Notes: generated by a model from the sequence alone, not told the origin. Numbered from the stretch's first letter, positions 28,554 to 37,613 are shown. The stretch is DNA of 64,000 nt from Natrinema caseinilyticum (GCF_024227435.1 NZ_CP100446.1:651317-715316); one strand, 5' to 3'. Numbers and translations are program-made.

Positions 28554-30191
28554 ATGGGTCGCTATCAAGAGATACGCAAGTCCTTCAAATGGGATCAGGT
28601 GTGGGACACCTACAGAGGCGATAAAGAGTGTTGGTTCAATATCGGATACGAGGCCGTCGGAAAACACGCCGACAGCAATCGGCGTGACAAAATCGCGGTC
28701 AGGGTCGTCGACTTTGCCGACGGAGGGGCCGAGGAGATGACCTACGGAGAACTTGACCAGGCCGCCGGGCGTATGATCAACTTTCTCCATGACCTCGGAC
28801 TCTCAGAGGGGGATCGAATCGCCACAATGCTTGAACCGTGTTCAGAGCTGTACACTACAACCGTCGCGGCCTGGCTCGGCGGGTTCGAACTCGTGCCCTT
28901 ATCGCCACTGTTCGGTCCCGATGCAGCGAACTACCGAATCCGTGAGGCGGGTGTCGAGGCAGTCGTCACCTCTCCGAAACGCCGGGAGAAAATCGATGTC
29001 GAGTCAATCAAGCACCTTAACCACATGTTGACCGCTGGCGATCCCACCGATTTGACCGCCAACGACGATTGTCCGTTCAGTGAGTACGCGGCGTACGATC
29101 CAGAGTACCAAGTGGTCAAAACTGACCCCGACGATACCTGTACGATTCAATACACCAGCGGCACGACCGGCCCGCCAAAAGGTGTTATGGCAAAACACGC
29201 GATCATCGTTTCGATGTATCCCGGGTTCACTTGGGCCGCCGACCATCGGCCGGAACACGAGTATTTCGGCGCCGGGCCGCCGGCATGGTCCTACGGCTTG
29301 TTCGGTTGTACGGCCTTTGCGCTGTCAAAAGGCATGGGAACCATCGCGTATCGCGGAAAGTTCGAGCCCCAACCGTTCGTCGACGTACTCGAAACGTACG
29401 GTATCACCAATGTGTTCGCCCCACCGACCCTCCTACGACAGCTCTCGCAGTCCGACGTCGATTTCGACGCGCTTGATCTGGACGTCGAACTCGTCGCGAC
29501 TGCGGGAGAACCTCTCGACTCGAATACGATTGAGTGGGCACAAGGAACCCTCGACGCGACGATTGTCGACCACTACGGGTTTACGGAAGGCGCAATGGCG
29601 ATTAACAACTACTCATTCGACGATTGGGAAATTAAGCCCGGCAGTATGGGAAAGCCCGCACCTGGCTTCGACGTGCGGGTTCTTGACCGGGACGAGGACA
29701 TTGAGGTTGAACGGAACGAAGTCGGCGAGATAGCTATCCGGACGGAAGACGCTTGTCTCAACGCGACCGGCTACCTCGACATGCCCGAGAAGACCGAGGA
29801 AACATGGGGTGGCAAGTGGATCCGCACCGACGACCTGGGTCGCGTTGACGAGGACGGTTACTTCTGGTTCGAGGGCCGGGCCGACGATGTCATCCTCAGC
29901 GCCGGCCACCGAATTGGGCCAACGGAGGTGGAGAACACGCTGTTGACCCACGACGCCATCTCGGAGGCCGGTGTTGTCGGTCTCCCCGACCAGGAACGCG
30001 GGGAGATTGTCGCCGCGTTCATTGTCCTGACCGACAACTACGAGGCGTCCAACGAATTGAAAGAAGAGGTTCAGAAATTTGTCCGCGAGGAACTGGCAAA
30101 GACCAAATATCCGCGAAAGATCACTTTTATGGACGATCTCCCAAAAACAAACTCCGGGAAGATTCGGCGCAAGGAACTCCGCGAACGTTAA
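28554..30191 (+). CDS. Acyl-CoA synthetase (benzoate-CoA-ligase-like ANL enzyme)
   Basis: ATP-dependent acid:CoA ligase of 545 residues. The P-loop YTSGTTGPPKG is at residues 200-210, the HYGFTEGA motif follows the first domain, and the WIRTDDLGRVDEDGYFWF hinge and TNSGKIRRKEL lysine motif complete the enzyme. The AGPPAWSYGLFG segment and the medium length are like acyl/aryl-CoA ligases of the benzoate or medium-chain groups. It is only distantly similar to the two other synthetases here. A leaderless promoter precedes it. Nearby are an SDR and a thiolase with which it may form a pathway. The aromatic-acid guess is weak. Confidence 0.9.
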   Translation: MGRYQEIRKSFKWDQVWDTYRGDKECWFNIGYEAVGKHADSNRRDKIAVRVVDFADGGAEEMTYGELDQAAGRMINFLHDLGLSEGDRIATMLEPCSELYTTTVAAWLGGFELVPLSPLFGPDAANYRIREAGVEAVVTSPKRREKIDVESIKHLNHMLTAGDPTDLTANDDCPFSEYAAYDPEYQVVKTDPDDTCTIQYTSGTTGPPKGVMAKHAIIVSMYPGFTWAADHRPEHEYFGAGPPAWSYGLFGCTAFALSKGMGTIAYRGKFEPQPFVDVLETYGITNVFAPPTLLRQLSQSDVDFDALDLDVELVATAGEPLDSNTIEWAQGTLDATIVDHYGFTEGAMAINNYSFDDWEIKPGSMGKPAPGFDVRVLDRDEDIEVERNEVGEIAIRTEDACLNATGYLDMPEKTEETWGGKWIRTDDLGRVDEDGYFWFEGRADDVILSAGHRIGPTEVENTLLTHDAISEAGVVGLPDQERGEIVAAFIVLTDNYEASNELKEEVQKFVREELAKTKYPRKITFMDDLPKTNSGKIRRKELRER

Positions 30192-30421
30192 GTGAGTCTC
30201 GGCGAGTCGGTACCAGCCGGGTGTGAACCCGACGAACCGACCATTGTTTATCTTCCGAGGATGACAAACAGCAGTCAGAGTTCGATTAAGAATTCGAACT
30301 GCACAAGAGCTATCTACGGGAGAGAAAGACTGTAGCCCTAATTTCCAGTAAGATTCGAACGAACTCGATCCAATCAAAAAATAGAGTTGTTTCAAAGACA
30401 GATACTGTCTCAACGAGTGGA

Positions 30422-31198
30422 CTACCCTCGAATGTAGCCGCCGTTGACGCTGACCACTTCCGCGGTAATCCAGTCCGCAGCATCGCTTGCCAAGAAGGCG
30501 ACTGTATCGGCGATATCTTGCGGTTGCCCCAGGCGATTAAGCGCATACGAGTCGAGGACTTGGTCGCGGTATTCGGCGAGCCAGTCTTCGGTCGCAGGCG
30601 TTTCGGTCGTGCCAGGGGAGACGACGTTCATCCGGATACCGTGTTCGCCGACTTCCTTGGCGACGTTCATCGTAAACGCGACGTTCCCGGCCTTCGCGCC
30701 ACCATAGACGGCGAGCGAGGGATCGTTGCCCTTGTACGAGTCGCTGGCGTAGTTGATGATACAGCCGCTTTCCTGCTCGACCATGTGCGACAGCGCGGCG
30801 TGGGTACAATTCATCGTCCCGAAGTAGGTGACACCGACTGATTGGTCCCAGTCTTCGGGCTTCGACTCGAGGAACGAGGAGGTACGTGTGCTCATTCCGG
30901 CGTTGTTCACGAGCACGTCGATCGAGCCGAACTCGTCGACCGTCGTCTCGATCATCTCAGTGGCGTCTTCGTACGAAGAGACGTCTGTCTCGATCGCAAT
31001 GGCCTGGGTGTCGTACTCTTCCTCGATCACAGCTACAGTTTCCTCCGCAGCGTCGACATCGATGTCCGCGATGGTGATGTCTGCGCCTAAGGAGGCGAAG
31101 GTCTCGCAGACTGCTCGGCCGATACCGCTTGCGCCGCCGGTAACCGCGACGGCGTCGCCTGTGAAGTCGAACTTATCGGTAAGTAATTGTTCAGGCAC
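30422..31198 (-). CDS. SDR-family oxidoreductase
   Basis: Short-chain dehydrogenase/reductase of 258 residues. It has the cofactor motif TGGASGIG near residues 20-27, an acidic residue after the second strand (DITIADIDVD, favouring NAD over NADP), NNAGMS, the catalytic Ser in YASDSYKG and the YGGAKAG Tyr/Lys pair. The C-terminus VVSVNGGYIRG is standard for SDRs. It probably oxidises a hydroxyacyl intermediate. It is transcribed away from the thiolase at 31406 and convergent with the synthetase gene. Substrate cannot be read from sequence. Confidence 0.9.
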   Translation of the reverse strand: MPEQLLTDKFDFTGDAVAVTGGASGIGRAVCETFASLGADITIADIDVDAAEETVAVIEEEYDTQAIAIETDVSSYEDATEMIETTVDEFGSIDVLVNNAGMSTRTSSFLESKPEDWDQSVGVTYFGTMNCTHAALSHMVEQESGCIINYASDSYKGNDPSLAVYGGAKAGNVAFTMNVAKEVGEHGIRMNVVSPGTTETPATEDWLAEYRDQVLDSYALNRLGQPQDIADTVAFLASDAADWITAEVVSVNGGYIRG

Positions 31199-31405
31199 GC
31201 TTCTCTGTTTCGAGCCTTCTCATATAATAGTACTGTATCGGGGAGAATTAGTCCATTAAAGGATCTAAAACATTGAGCGGGGATATCTACGAAAGACATT
31301 GACCGGACGTCAGATCTCGTCCTCGGCGGCACCTGAATTCCTGGTGGCCTATCGAAAGTCTCATCGTAACTCCTAATACGGTATGTGTTGTCATTGCGAA
31401 CGACG

Positions 31406-32572
31406 ATGACTGAGGCTCTAATTGTCGATGCCGTCAGAACACCGTTTGGAAAACGCAAAGGCTTGTTTCGCGATACTCACCCCCAAGACCTCGCAGCCGC
31501 TCCGCTTGCGGCACTCGAGGAGCGCAATGGGTTCGATCCGGCGATCATCGAGGACGTCATGTACGGCTGTGTCAAGCCCGTGTTCGAACAAGGATCGAAC
31601 ATTGGTCGGATCGCCCCACTGGTAGCCGGTTGGGGTGACTCCGTCCCGGGCCTTCAACTCGATCGGATGTGCGGATCTGGCCAGCAAACGGTGAACTTAG
31701 CCGCGGCCAACGTCCGTGCCGACTTCCACGACGTTGTCGTCGCCGGTGGCGTCGAACACATGACCCGCGTCCCGATGACCAGCAATCGAAGCGGGAAGAC
31801 GGCCGAACCCGATACGACCGACACCTACTTCGAACACTACGACGAGCTCGTCCACCAGGGCGAAAGCGCCGAGCGCGTCGCCGCTGAATGGGACTTCTCC
31901 CGGCGTGAACTCGACGAAATCGCTGTCGATTCTCACCGACGCTGGAAGCAAGCTAACGACGAGGGACGCTTCGACAGCCAACTCGTTCCCGTTGAGACCG
32001 AACTTGACGGCGAGTCGATCACCGTCGAACAGGACGAACACCCCCGTCCCGGTACCGACCTCGCGACGCTCGCCGACCTACCGCTGGCGTTCCGCGACGA
32101 GGGCGAGGGTGTCATCCACGCGGGCAACTCTTCGGGGATCGTTGACGGCTCCTCTGCGCTGCTTATCGCCAGCGAGGAGGCCGCCGAAGAGCACGGGTGG
32201 GAGCCGATGGCTCGTATCGTCCAGACCGAAGTCGTCGGCGTCGATCCCGTCATGATGCTCACTGGGCCTATCCCGGCGACCGAACAGGTCCTCAAGAAGG
32301 CGGAGATGGAACCATCTGATATCGATCTGTTCGAGGTCAACGAAGCGTTTGCGTCGGTCGTCGCCGCCTGGCTCGAAGAGACGGGAATCTCGTGGGAAGA
32401 CACGAACGTCAACGGCGGCGCGATCGCCCACGGCCATCCGTTGGGCGCGACCGGAAGCGCGCTCCTGACAAAACTGGCTCACGAACTTGAGCGCACCGGG
32501 CAGGACACCGCGCTGACGACCATGTGTATCGGCTTCGGCCAGGCCGTCGCCACCATCATTGAACGGGTATGA
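31406..32572 (+). CDS. Acetyl-CoA C-acyltransferase (thiolase)
   Basis: Thiolase of 388 residues and a close paralogue of the gene at 8807-9976. It keeps the acyl-accepting Cys89 in RMCGSGQQ, GGAIAHGHPLGATG, and the second Cys in TMCIGFGQA. The ATG at 31406 gives MTEALIVDAVRTPFG, the family start; seven upstream codons in the open frame are not conserved. A stretch of about 80 bases near 32168-32247 is almost identical to the other copy, although flanking parts differ more. It completes the beta-oxidation gene set around the synthetase at 28554. Confidence 0.93.
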   Translation: MTEALIVDAVRTPFGKRKGLFRDTHPQDLAAAPLAALEERNGFDPAIIEDVMYGCVKPVFEQGSNIGRIAPLVAGWGDSVPGLQLDRMCGSGQQTVNLAAANVRADFHDVVVAGGVEHMTRVPMTSNRSGKTAEPDTTDTYFEHYDELVHQGESAERVAAEWDFSRRELDEIAVDSHRRWKQANDEGRFDSQLVPVETELDGESITVEQDEHPRPGTDLATLADLPLAFRDEGEGVIHAGNSSGIVDGSSALLIASEEAAEEHGWEPMARIVQTEVVGVDPVMMLTGPIPATEQVLKKAEMEPSDIDLFEVNEAFASVVAAWLEETGISWEDTNVNGGAIAHGHPLGATGSALLTKLAHELERTGQDTALTTMCIGFGQAVATIIERV

Positions 32573-32648
32573 GAACTCCAGCAATTTGAGGTGGCATATA
32601 TCGCCCAGTTAACTACCGTCGTGGACATTATTGACGACTGGAGAGAAC

Positions 32649-32688
32649 TTTTATAGATAGGGAGAGATCGAGTGTATCACGTGATACA
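32649..32688 (+). promoter_or_regulatory. Promoter with 16-base palindromic operator
   Basis: TTTTATAG at 32649-32656 is a TATA-like box. About 25 bases further on, where transcription should begin, lies the perfect palindrome TGTATCACGTGATACA (32673-32688). It overlaps the start codon region of the truncated MFS gene. A dimeric repressor binding here would block initiation. Confidence 0.55.
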
Positions 32689-33066
32689 GAGATTCTTTGG
32701 CGATGACGTACTAGTCCTACTTAATAACAATTTCCAATTGGTATTGTTAGCGAACCTCATGGCACCGCTTGGGAAAGCCCTTATTTCACCACTTCTAGAA
32801 TCCCTACAGCAAACCTACGGCGCGACGGACGCAACGATAGGATTGATGATGGCCGTATTTACAGTTCCTGCCATCGTGATGATCCCCATAATCGGTATTT
32901 TCGCTGATCGATATGGACGAAAACCCATCTTAGTTTCCGGAATAGCTGTGTTTTCTGTTACCGGTACTGCACTCGCAATGACGACAAATTTTCACAGTGT
33001 TCTTCTCCTTCGATTCTTCCAGAGCGTTAGCTTTGCAGCAGTAACACCAATTATTATCACGAGCGT
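32681..33066 (+). pseudogene. MFS transporter, C-terminally truncated
   Basis: First third of a major facilitator transporter: a short cytoplasmic start, LLANLMAPLGKALISPLLES in helix 1, VPAIVMIPIIGIFADRYGRK with the loop 2-3 signature, and helices 3 and 4 ending FAAVTPIIITSVG. Family resemblance then stops abruptly at the junction with a dehydrogenase fragment on the other strand, after about 128 residues of an expected 390-420. I prefer the GTG at 32681 as start. It cannot form a working transporter. The junction near 33066 shows a deletion or recombination. Confidence 0.75.
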
Positions 33067-33275
33067 CGGCGTATTTGTCGCGAACACGATATCATCGGGC
33101 GCATGAAAGTCAAGTTTCTGACATAACTCCTTTTTGAGGTTCATCCGTTCCGGAACGACCTCAATAACAATGTCCGCATCCCTAACTGCAGCCTCAACAT
33201 TAACGTGTGTCTCGATACGTTCAAGCGTCGACACGACGTCATCCTCCGGGATTTTTCGTTCTCAAGATTAGCGGC
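33067..33275 (-). pseudogene. 3-hydroxyacyl-CoA dehydrogenase fragment
   Basis: Minus-strand fragment of the NAD-binding domain: STLERIETHVNVEAAVRDAD, then IVIEVVPERMNLKKELC, then FHAPDDIVFATNTPTL at the junction with the MFS fragment. This matches residues of about 65 to 120 in hbd. Upstream, KIPEDDV-like sequence is in a shifted frame (33240-33275). Both ends are missing. The fragment resembles bacterial-type or fused enzymes more than hbd itself at the residues visible. Confidence 0.7.
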
Positions 33276-33305
33276 GCCTACCGACCAGGTCAGTCCTGTA
33301 TGTCT

Positions 33306-33464
33306 TTAGATGTGCTCACGCCACCACTGCGCGAAAATTTCTGGTTCAACTGCAGATTTGAGCCATTCATAAGCGGCAATGACCGCAGCCAGAGAGTCAT
33401 CGTAGTTGTACTGCCTTGCACCCGCTGTAAGTTCGATTCGGTACCAACCTGTCTCAGTACTCAT
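33306..33464 (-). CDS. Small hypothetical protein
   Basis: A 52-codon frame starting MSTETGWYRIELTAGAR and ending WLKSAVEPEIFAQWWREHI. The amphipathic pattern and Trp/Tyr content look protein-like, not random, but I recognise no family and there is no ribosome-binding site. It may itself be a remnant, since it sits between fragments of unrelated genes. Confidence 0.3.
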   Translation of the reverse strand: MSTETGWYRIELTAGARQYNYDDSLAAVIAAYEWLKSAVEPEIFAQWWREHI

Positions 33465-34278
33465 CTGATTCTCAACCTCAATATGACAGGGAGAAGGGGG
33501 AAGAATACCAGACTTCCAGAGAAAGGCCGCTTTGATTGATTCGTGAGTAGATTGCAGATTAGCTATCCACCGGGTTGTCTTTCGGCTACAGAGGTGTCGG
33601 CGGGAGAATCCTCAAGACGTGTAAGCAGGTTCGCGGTGTCAGTCGACATAACACTTCATAAGTCATATTCATATGCAACTGTTCCACCATTTTCTCACTA
33701 TTTTCGCCGATTTCGCCCTGCTATGAACGCTATCTACTGAGATTTCTCTTGATAGAGAAGTCGCTGCCCATGGAAATTCTGATCGGACGACTATCTCTGT
33801 AACTAGTACAAAACAGTGTGTTCAAATATTGAAGACTCAGTCCGTCTTTTATCACGAGAGCGTTGATTTCTGCATTGTTAAAAAGCCATCTGTTCTTTAT
33901 TCAGTAGTTTGGTGGACAGTTCCAATGGCAGGTCAGCTGTTCGCTAGGTCGGTGTCTCGTTTTCAGAGAGAGCAGTGCCAAGCATGAGTAGGACTTGATA
34001 TGGCTATTCTGAATGTGAATTCTTGCTGGTATCACTCACGTATAGTTTTTATACACTCTTCCAACCTATCGAACATAACACCCTAAGGCCGTTATAAACT
34101 GACCGTGGGCAAAAAGCCATGTCGAATCCACAGGGACCTTCATTAGCAGTTACACTGGAAATAGTGGGGGTGGGCGGTAGCCACGATTGCTCGTTCCGAG
34201 TTGTGAACATACTATTGGAAAGTTTGGACGAGATCAACCGGTTAGTAGTGTTTGATACTCATCAGACGTCCGAGATCT
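33465..34278. other. Gene-poor AT-rich region
   Basis: About 800 bases of AT-rich DNA with no supported coding sequence. Short open frames have no family resemblance. It begins a 1.5-kb stretch that also holds two matching dyads, a decayed small gene and a 15-T run near 34470. The stretch ends at the IS6 element. The composition suggests accumulated remnants. Confidence 0.4.
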
Positions 34279-34321
34279 GTTAACCAATACGAGACATCTG
34301 CTTTTCATTTCTTGGTTAAAC
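34279..34321. repeat. Dyad TAACCAA-N24-TTGGTTA, copy 1
   Basis: TAACCAA at 34281-34287 and its inverse TTGGTTA at 34312-34318, with 31 bases from one arm start to the next. The same pair with the same spacing occurs at 34762-34799. The interval is close to three helical turns. It may be an operator or a recombination site. Confidence 0.5.
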
Positions 34322-34484
34322 CTCAGCACTGAGTGCTAACTGAAATAGACAACCTACAAGAACCAGTTCGCCAATATTCACCCCCACTGTTTCAGTAAAG
34401 CGACTACACCTTCGTTTTTAACGATCCAGACGAAAACTAGTTTTCAAATCAACTGGACCATTGCGCTTCATTTTTTTTTTTTTC

Positions 34485-34735
34485 ATTCTTCCCGCCACTG
34501 CCAGTAGTAGCGGTTATCGTTGATCCCCTTATCGTTACTGTCACCTTCGAAGGGACATCATCCGGGCGATCGTCTGGACGCTCTTCGCTCTTCCCCCACA
34601 GCAAGACGAACATCCCGCTCACGGTATTCAGTGAGTCCCTTGGCGTAGCTGGCGACGTGTCGGAGGAGCTGGGTGAGTAATCGTCAAGTGTATCGACAAT
34701 CTCGGTGGGGAGTTCCGCTGAGGGTATCGGTGGCT
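34485..34735 (-). pseudogene. Small haloarchaeal protein gene, decayed
   Basis: Reading the minus strand with frame changes gives EIVDTLDDYSP, then LLRHVASYAKGLTEYRERDV, then EERPDDRPDDVPSKVTVTI, then NDNRYYYWQWREE. Together these form a pattern I associate with a short, common haloarchaeal protein of unknown role, often on plasmids. At least three frameshifts are needed to join them, so the gene is dead. The two matching dyads flank it. Confidence 0.6.
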
Positions 34736-34760
34736 CATGGGACAGATGGACTCAACTCTT

Positions 34761-34802
34761 GTAACCAACATAGACCGCCGACCGATAATTTGTTGGTTAA
34801 AC
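34761..34802. repeat. Dyad TAACCAA-N24-TTGGTTA, copy 2
   Basis: TAACCAA at 34762-34768 and TTGGTTA at 34793-34799, again 31 bases apart. The spacer differs from copy 1 except for a few bases, so the arms and their spacing are what is shared. Confidence 0.5.
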
Positions 34803-35018
34803 GGGTAGTATCAATCTTGTGCTCGACTGCTCGAGAGATGGATGATCCCTCGCTGTTCACGGCGGGGAGGATGTCAAACCGTGCTAGGTAGCATCGAACT
34901 CGAGGACCTCTAATACCTCGACCAACCGTGAACAGTTGCCGAAATCGCCGAGCAAAGTGATAACACCGGAACAGTTGGGGTATAGTGTATATAAATATAC
35001 AACGACATCGGAATCATC

Positions 35019-35720
35019 GGTGCTGTTCAAACAAGGCTGAAGGAGTGAGGCGTGGCGTTTTCAAAGTGATTCATGCCCGAAAACGCACGCCTTAGTCCTA
35101 GTATCGGCCAGTTCGACTTGGATTTTGTGGAGCGAGAAGCAACACCGCGGCTGTTGATGAGGCTCAGTATTCAGCTCCATCTTGCTGGACTCTCGCTTTC
35201 GAATACTGTTCGTGTTCTCGAGATATTCGGTGTTGAACGGTCTCGATCGACGATTCATAACTGGGTTCACAAGGCTGATCTACAGCCCGATTCCTGTCGA
35301 AACCCGGATCACGTTGCAGTTGACGAGACGGTGATCCGGCTCGACGATGAACAGTATTGGCTGTACGCCGCTGTCGATCCAGAGTCAAACGAATTACTCC
35401 ATACAAAGCTTGAACCGACGAGAAATAAGGTAATAGCCAGTACATTCTTCACGGAATTACGCGAGAAACACGATGTCGATGACGCTGTGTTTCTCGTTGA
35501 TGGCGATAAATCACTGAACTACGCCTGTCAACGGCATGGCCTCGATTTCAGATACGAACGACATGGAAATCGGAACAGTGTCGAACGTGTCTTTCGGGAG
35601 ATAAAACGTCGAACCTCTTCTTTCTCAAACTGCTTTAGTAACGCTCACGCAGAAACTGCTGATCAGTGGCTCAGGTCGTTCGCCTTCGCATGGAATCAGC
35701 TTATCTGAACACGATGTATC
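35019..35720 (+). mobile_element. IS6-family insertion sequence
   Basis: An element of about 700 bases with one complete transposase. Related inverted ends are seen: TGCTGTTCAAACAAG near 35021 and the complement of CTTATCTGAACACG near 35700-35712, which share TGTTCAxAxAAG. The exact borders are uncertain. IS6 elements move by cointegrate formation. Several neighbours are truncated (MFS, SulP), which fits deletions between copies. A deleted relative lies at 48868-49075. Confidence 0.75.
35073..35708 (+). CDS. IS6-family transposase
   Basis: DDE transposase of 211 residues, full length for haloarchaeal IS6 (ISH14/ISH15-like) enzymes. It has an N-terminal HTH (LSLSNTVRVLEIFGVERSRS followed by TIHNWVHKAD), the first Asp in AVDETVIRLDD, the second in FLVDGDKSL and the Glu in SVERVFREIKRRT. 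The ATG at 35073 (MPENARLSPS) gives the usual N-terminus. No frameshift or stop is present, so it could be active. Part of the same sequence, with a central deletion, is found near 48.9 kb. Confidence 0.88.
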   Translation: MPENARLSPSIGQFDLDFVEREATPRLLMRLSIQLHLAGLSLSNTVRVLEIFGVERSRSTIHNWVHKADLQPDSCRNPDHVAVDETVIRLDDEQYWLYAAVDPESNELLHTKLEPTRNKVIASTFFTELREKHDVDDAVFLVDGDKSLNYACQRHGLDFRYERHGNRNSVERVFREIKRRTSSFSNCFSNAHAETADQWLRSFAFAWNQLI

Positions 35721-35752
35721 GGAGAGGTGGAACATTTTAGGGGGGTATCGAA

Positions 35753-35950
35753 TTAACCGTCATCCTCGTCCTGCGAACGGAGTTCGTTGGTCCGCTTCTC
35801 GAGTTGGCGGAGAATCGGGATGCGTTGTTGGTGCTGATTTTCGTAGGCGATGCAGGCTCGCAGCGCGTCCATATCGTTGATCGGCGCGATGCTGGCGTCA
35901 ATAAATCGTGTGCTTGGTGCTTCGAGCCGCTGTGCTGGTGAGAGTTCGCT
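35753..35950 (-). pseudogene. C-terminal fragment of an unidentified haloarchaeal protein
   Basis: A frame reading SSELSPAQRLEAPSTRFIDA, then INDMDALRACIAYENQHQQR, then ending QLEKRTNELRSQDEDDG has strong protein-like character with helical, charged composition. It has no start of its own. On its left in transcription order it is joined to the truncated SulP gene in a different frame. It looks like the tail of another gene brought next to SulP by recombination. Confidence 0.45.
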
Positions 35951-35964
35951 TGAGTTTCGAGGTT

Positions 35965-36429
35965 GCTCTGCTGTATCGCGGCGGAAAACCCCGTGAGTAC
36001 CGATTCCGACATAAAGTGGACGAGAAATCCCAACCGAAACACCCACGCGATAACTGCAAAGACACCGACGAGAATTGTAGCAATAATGACAAGCGACGCG
36101 TATGAAGCGCTGCTTCCGCCAGCGACTGCCCCAACACCACTTGCGAGCAGGATCGCCAGCGCCGAGGTCGGTCCCACCATGACCTGCCGGGAGGTGCCAA
36201 GAAAAAGGTACGCGATGGCGGCCATCAACCCGGCGTACAAGCCAGTCTCCGGTGGCAAGTTTGCCAGCGATGCGTACGCCAACCCCTCGGGAATGACTGC
36301 CGCTGCAACGGTGATTCCCGCGACGATATCCAGACGGAGCCACGACTTATCGTACTGCGGAAGCCACTCCAGTACCGGAAGAGAGGATGAAAACCGTTGG
36401 CTAAGCCGTTCTTTTAGATCTTTTGACAC
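35965..36429 (-). pseudogene. SulP-family anion transporter, truncated
   Basis: The first 150 or so residues of a SulP sulfate/bicarbonate-type permease: LEWLPQYDKSWLRLDIVAGI, then VAAAVIPEGLAYASLANLPP, then QVMVGPTSALAILLASGV and further helices to ESVLTGFSAAIQ. After that the sequence leaves the family and the remaining helices and the STAS domain (over 300 residues) are absent. The start at 36429 (MSKDLKERLSQRF) is normal. A working transporter is not possible. Confidence 0.8.
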
Positions 36430-36473
36430 TGTGACTCACCTTTTGCTTATCGCAACTCCCGTTGTTGGTGATT

Positions 36474-37613
36474 TCACCCGACCAGCTCGGCCTCGGGGAA
36501 CTGATAGCTCCCGTTGATGATTGGCTCGCGTGGTTGATAGAGTCGGACGATATAGTGCCATCCTTCTGGCGTGTAGATGAAGTTCGGCTGATCGGGGTCG
36601 CCGCCAAAGTGAATCGTGACACTGCCGTCGTCGTCCGGCTCTGCAGTCACGTTGTTGACCGAGTACGCGTCGTACTCGTTCTCCTCGAGGTAGAGGTCAC
36701 GGTTGTAGACGGTGACTGACCAGAACGCGTCGACGGGGACGTCTTCGTCGACGGTGAGTGTGTATGGCGTTGTGCCATCATTCTGGGTGGGAATCCGTTG
36801 GAGGAAGAGCGCTTCCGACGGCTGCGGGGGGCCGGTCCACCCCGACGGACTGGCGACGAAAAATTTCACGGGGTCGACTTGATCGACGTCACCATACGCG
36901 CCCGAAAAGTTCTCGAGCGTGGTAAAGACTGTCGTGAGCGCGTCGTCGAGTTGGTTGAATGATCGTTGCTCCCAGTTGGGAATCTCAAAGGAGCCAGCCG
37001 ATGCTTGTTCGACGCCAATCTCATCCTGGAGTTGCCGGACTTGCGTTACATCGTCCGGGTCGTTCGGGTCAACAAACGTACGGATCAGGACGCCAGCATA
37101 CCGAGTCCCGACCAGATCTTGTGTTATCGTGTACGTGCCAGGTTCGGTGACTGTCAGCTTCACATATTGATCCTCGTTCTGGACATTCATTGACTGGTAG
37201 CGGTCACCACTGTCTGGGAGCGTGATGGTGACTGGCTCGGTCAGATCGAACACCCCGAGTGAGTAAATCGTGTCACGATTTGCCTCGACGTCCAACTGCT
37301 CGCTGACTGGCGTTATATCTCTGAAATTATAGAGCTGTCCGAACCCGCCCTCGTCGACGGTTGCCTGGAATGAAGCATGACAGTTGGCGCGTGGGTAATT
37401 CTCCCATGTCACTGGGATCGACTCGCCATCTGCTGACGACTGCTGGTCCGTCTGCTGGGCGTTTGCTTCCGAGGACTGTTGGCTGGCAGTGGCGCTGCCG
37501 CCGGCTAGCGAGAGTATTCCGGCGAGACCTGCCCCGCGAAGTGCGCTTCGACGCGTTGCCCGCAGCGGTTGAGAGTCCGATACTGACGTCGTGTGGATTG
37601 TCTCTTCGCTCAT
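36474..37613 (-). CDS. Tat-exported DUF1254/DUF1214 protein
   Basis: Exported protein of 379 residues. The N-terminus has a twin-arginine signal (ATRRSALRGAGLAGILSLAG), followed by a Gln/Ser-rich linker. The body has the N-terminal DUF1254-like part (YNFRDITPVSEQLDVEANRD, then TIYSLGVFDL) and the DUF1214-like C-terminal part (DAFWSVTVYNRDLYLEENEY, then GWHYIVRLYQPREPIINGSY). Such proteins are widespread and lack a firm function. The gene is alone, downstream of a promoter region near 37620-37740. It is complete despite neighbouring remnants. Confidence 0.88.
   Translation of the reverse strand: MSEETIHTTSVSDSQPLRATRRSALRGAGLAGILSLAGGSATASQQSSEANAQQTDQQSSADGESIPVTWENYPRANCHASFQATVDEGGFGQLYNFRDITPVSEQLDVEANRDTIYSLGVFDLTEPVTITLPDSGDRYQSMNVQNEDQYVKLTVTEPGTYTITQDLVGTRYAGVLIRTFVDPNDPDDVTQVRQLQDEIGVEQASAGSFEIPNWEQRSFNQLDDALTTVFTTLENFSGAYGDVDQVDPVKFFVASPSGWTGPPQPSEALFLQRIPTQNDGTTPYTLTVDEDVPVDAFWSVTVYNRDLYLEENEYDAYSVNNVTAEPDDDGSVTIHFGGDPDQPNFIYTPEGWHYIVRLYQPREPIINGSYQFPEAELVG

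Noticed and set aside
34455..34485. Poly-T tract near 34470 as a terminator
   Set aside because: A T-run is present, but no intact gene ends just before it, so there is nothing evident to terminate.
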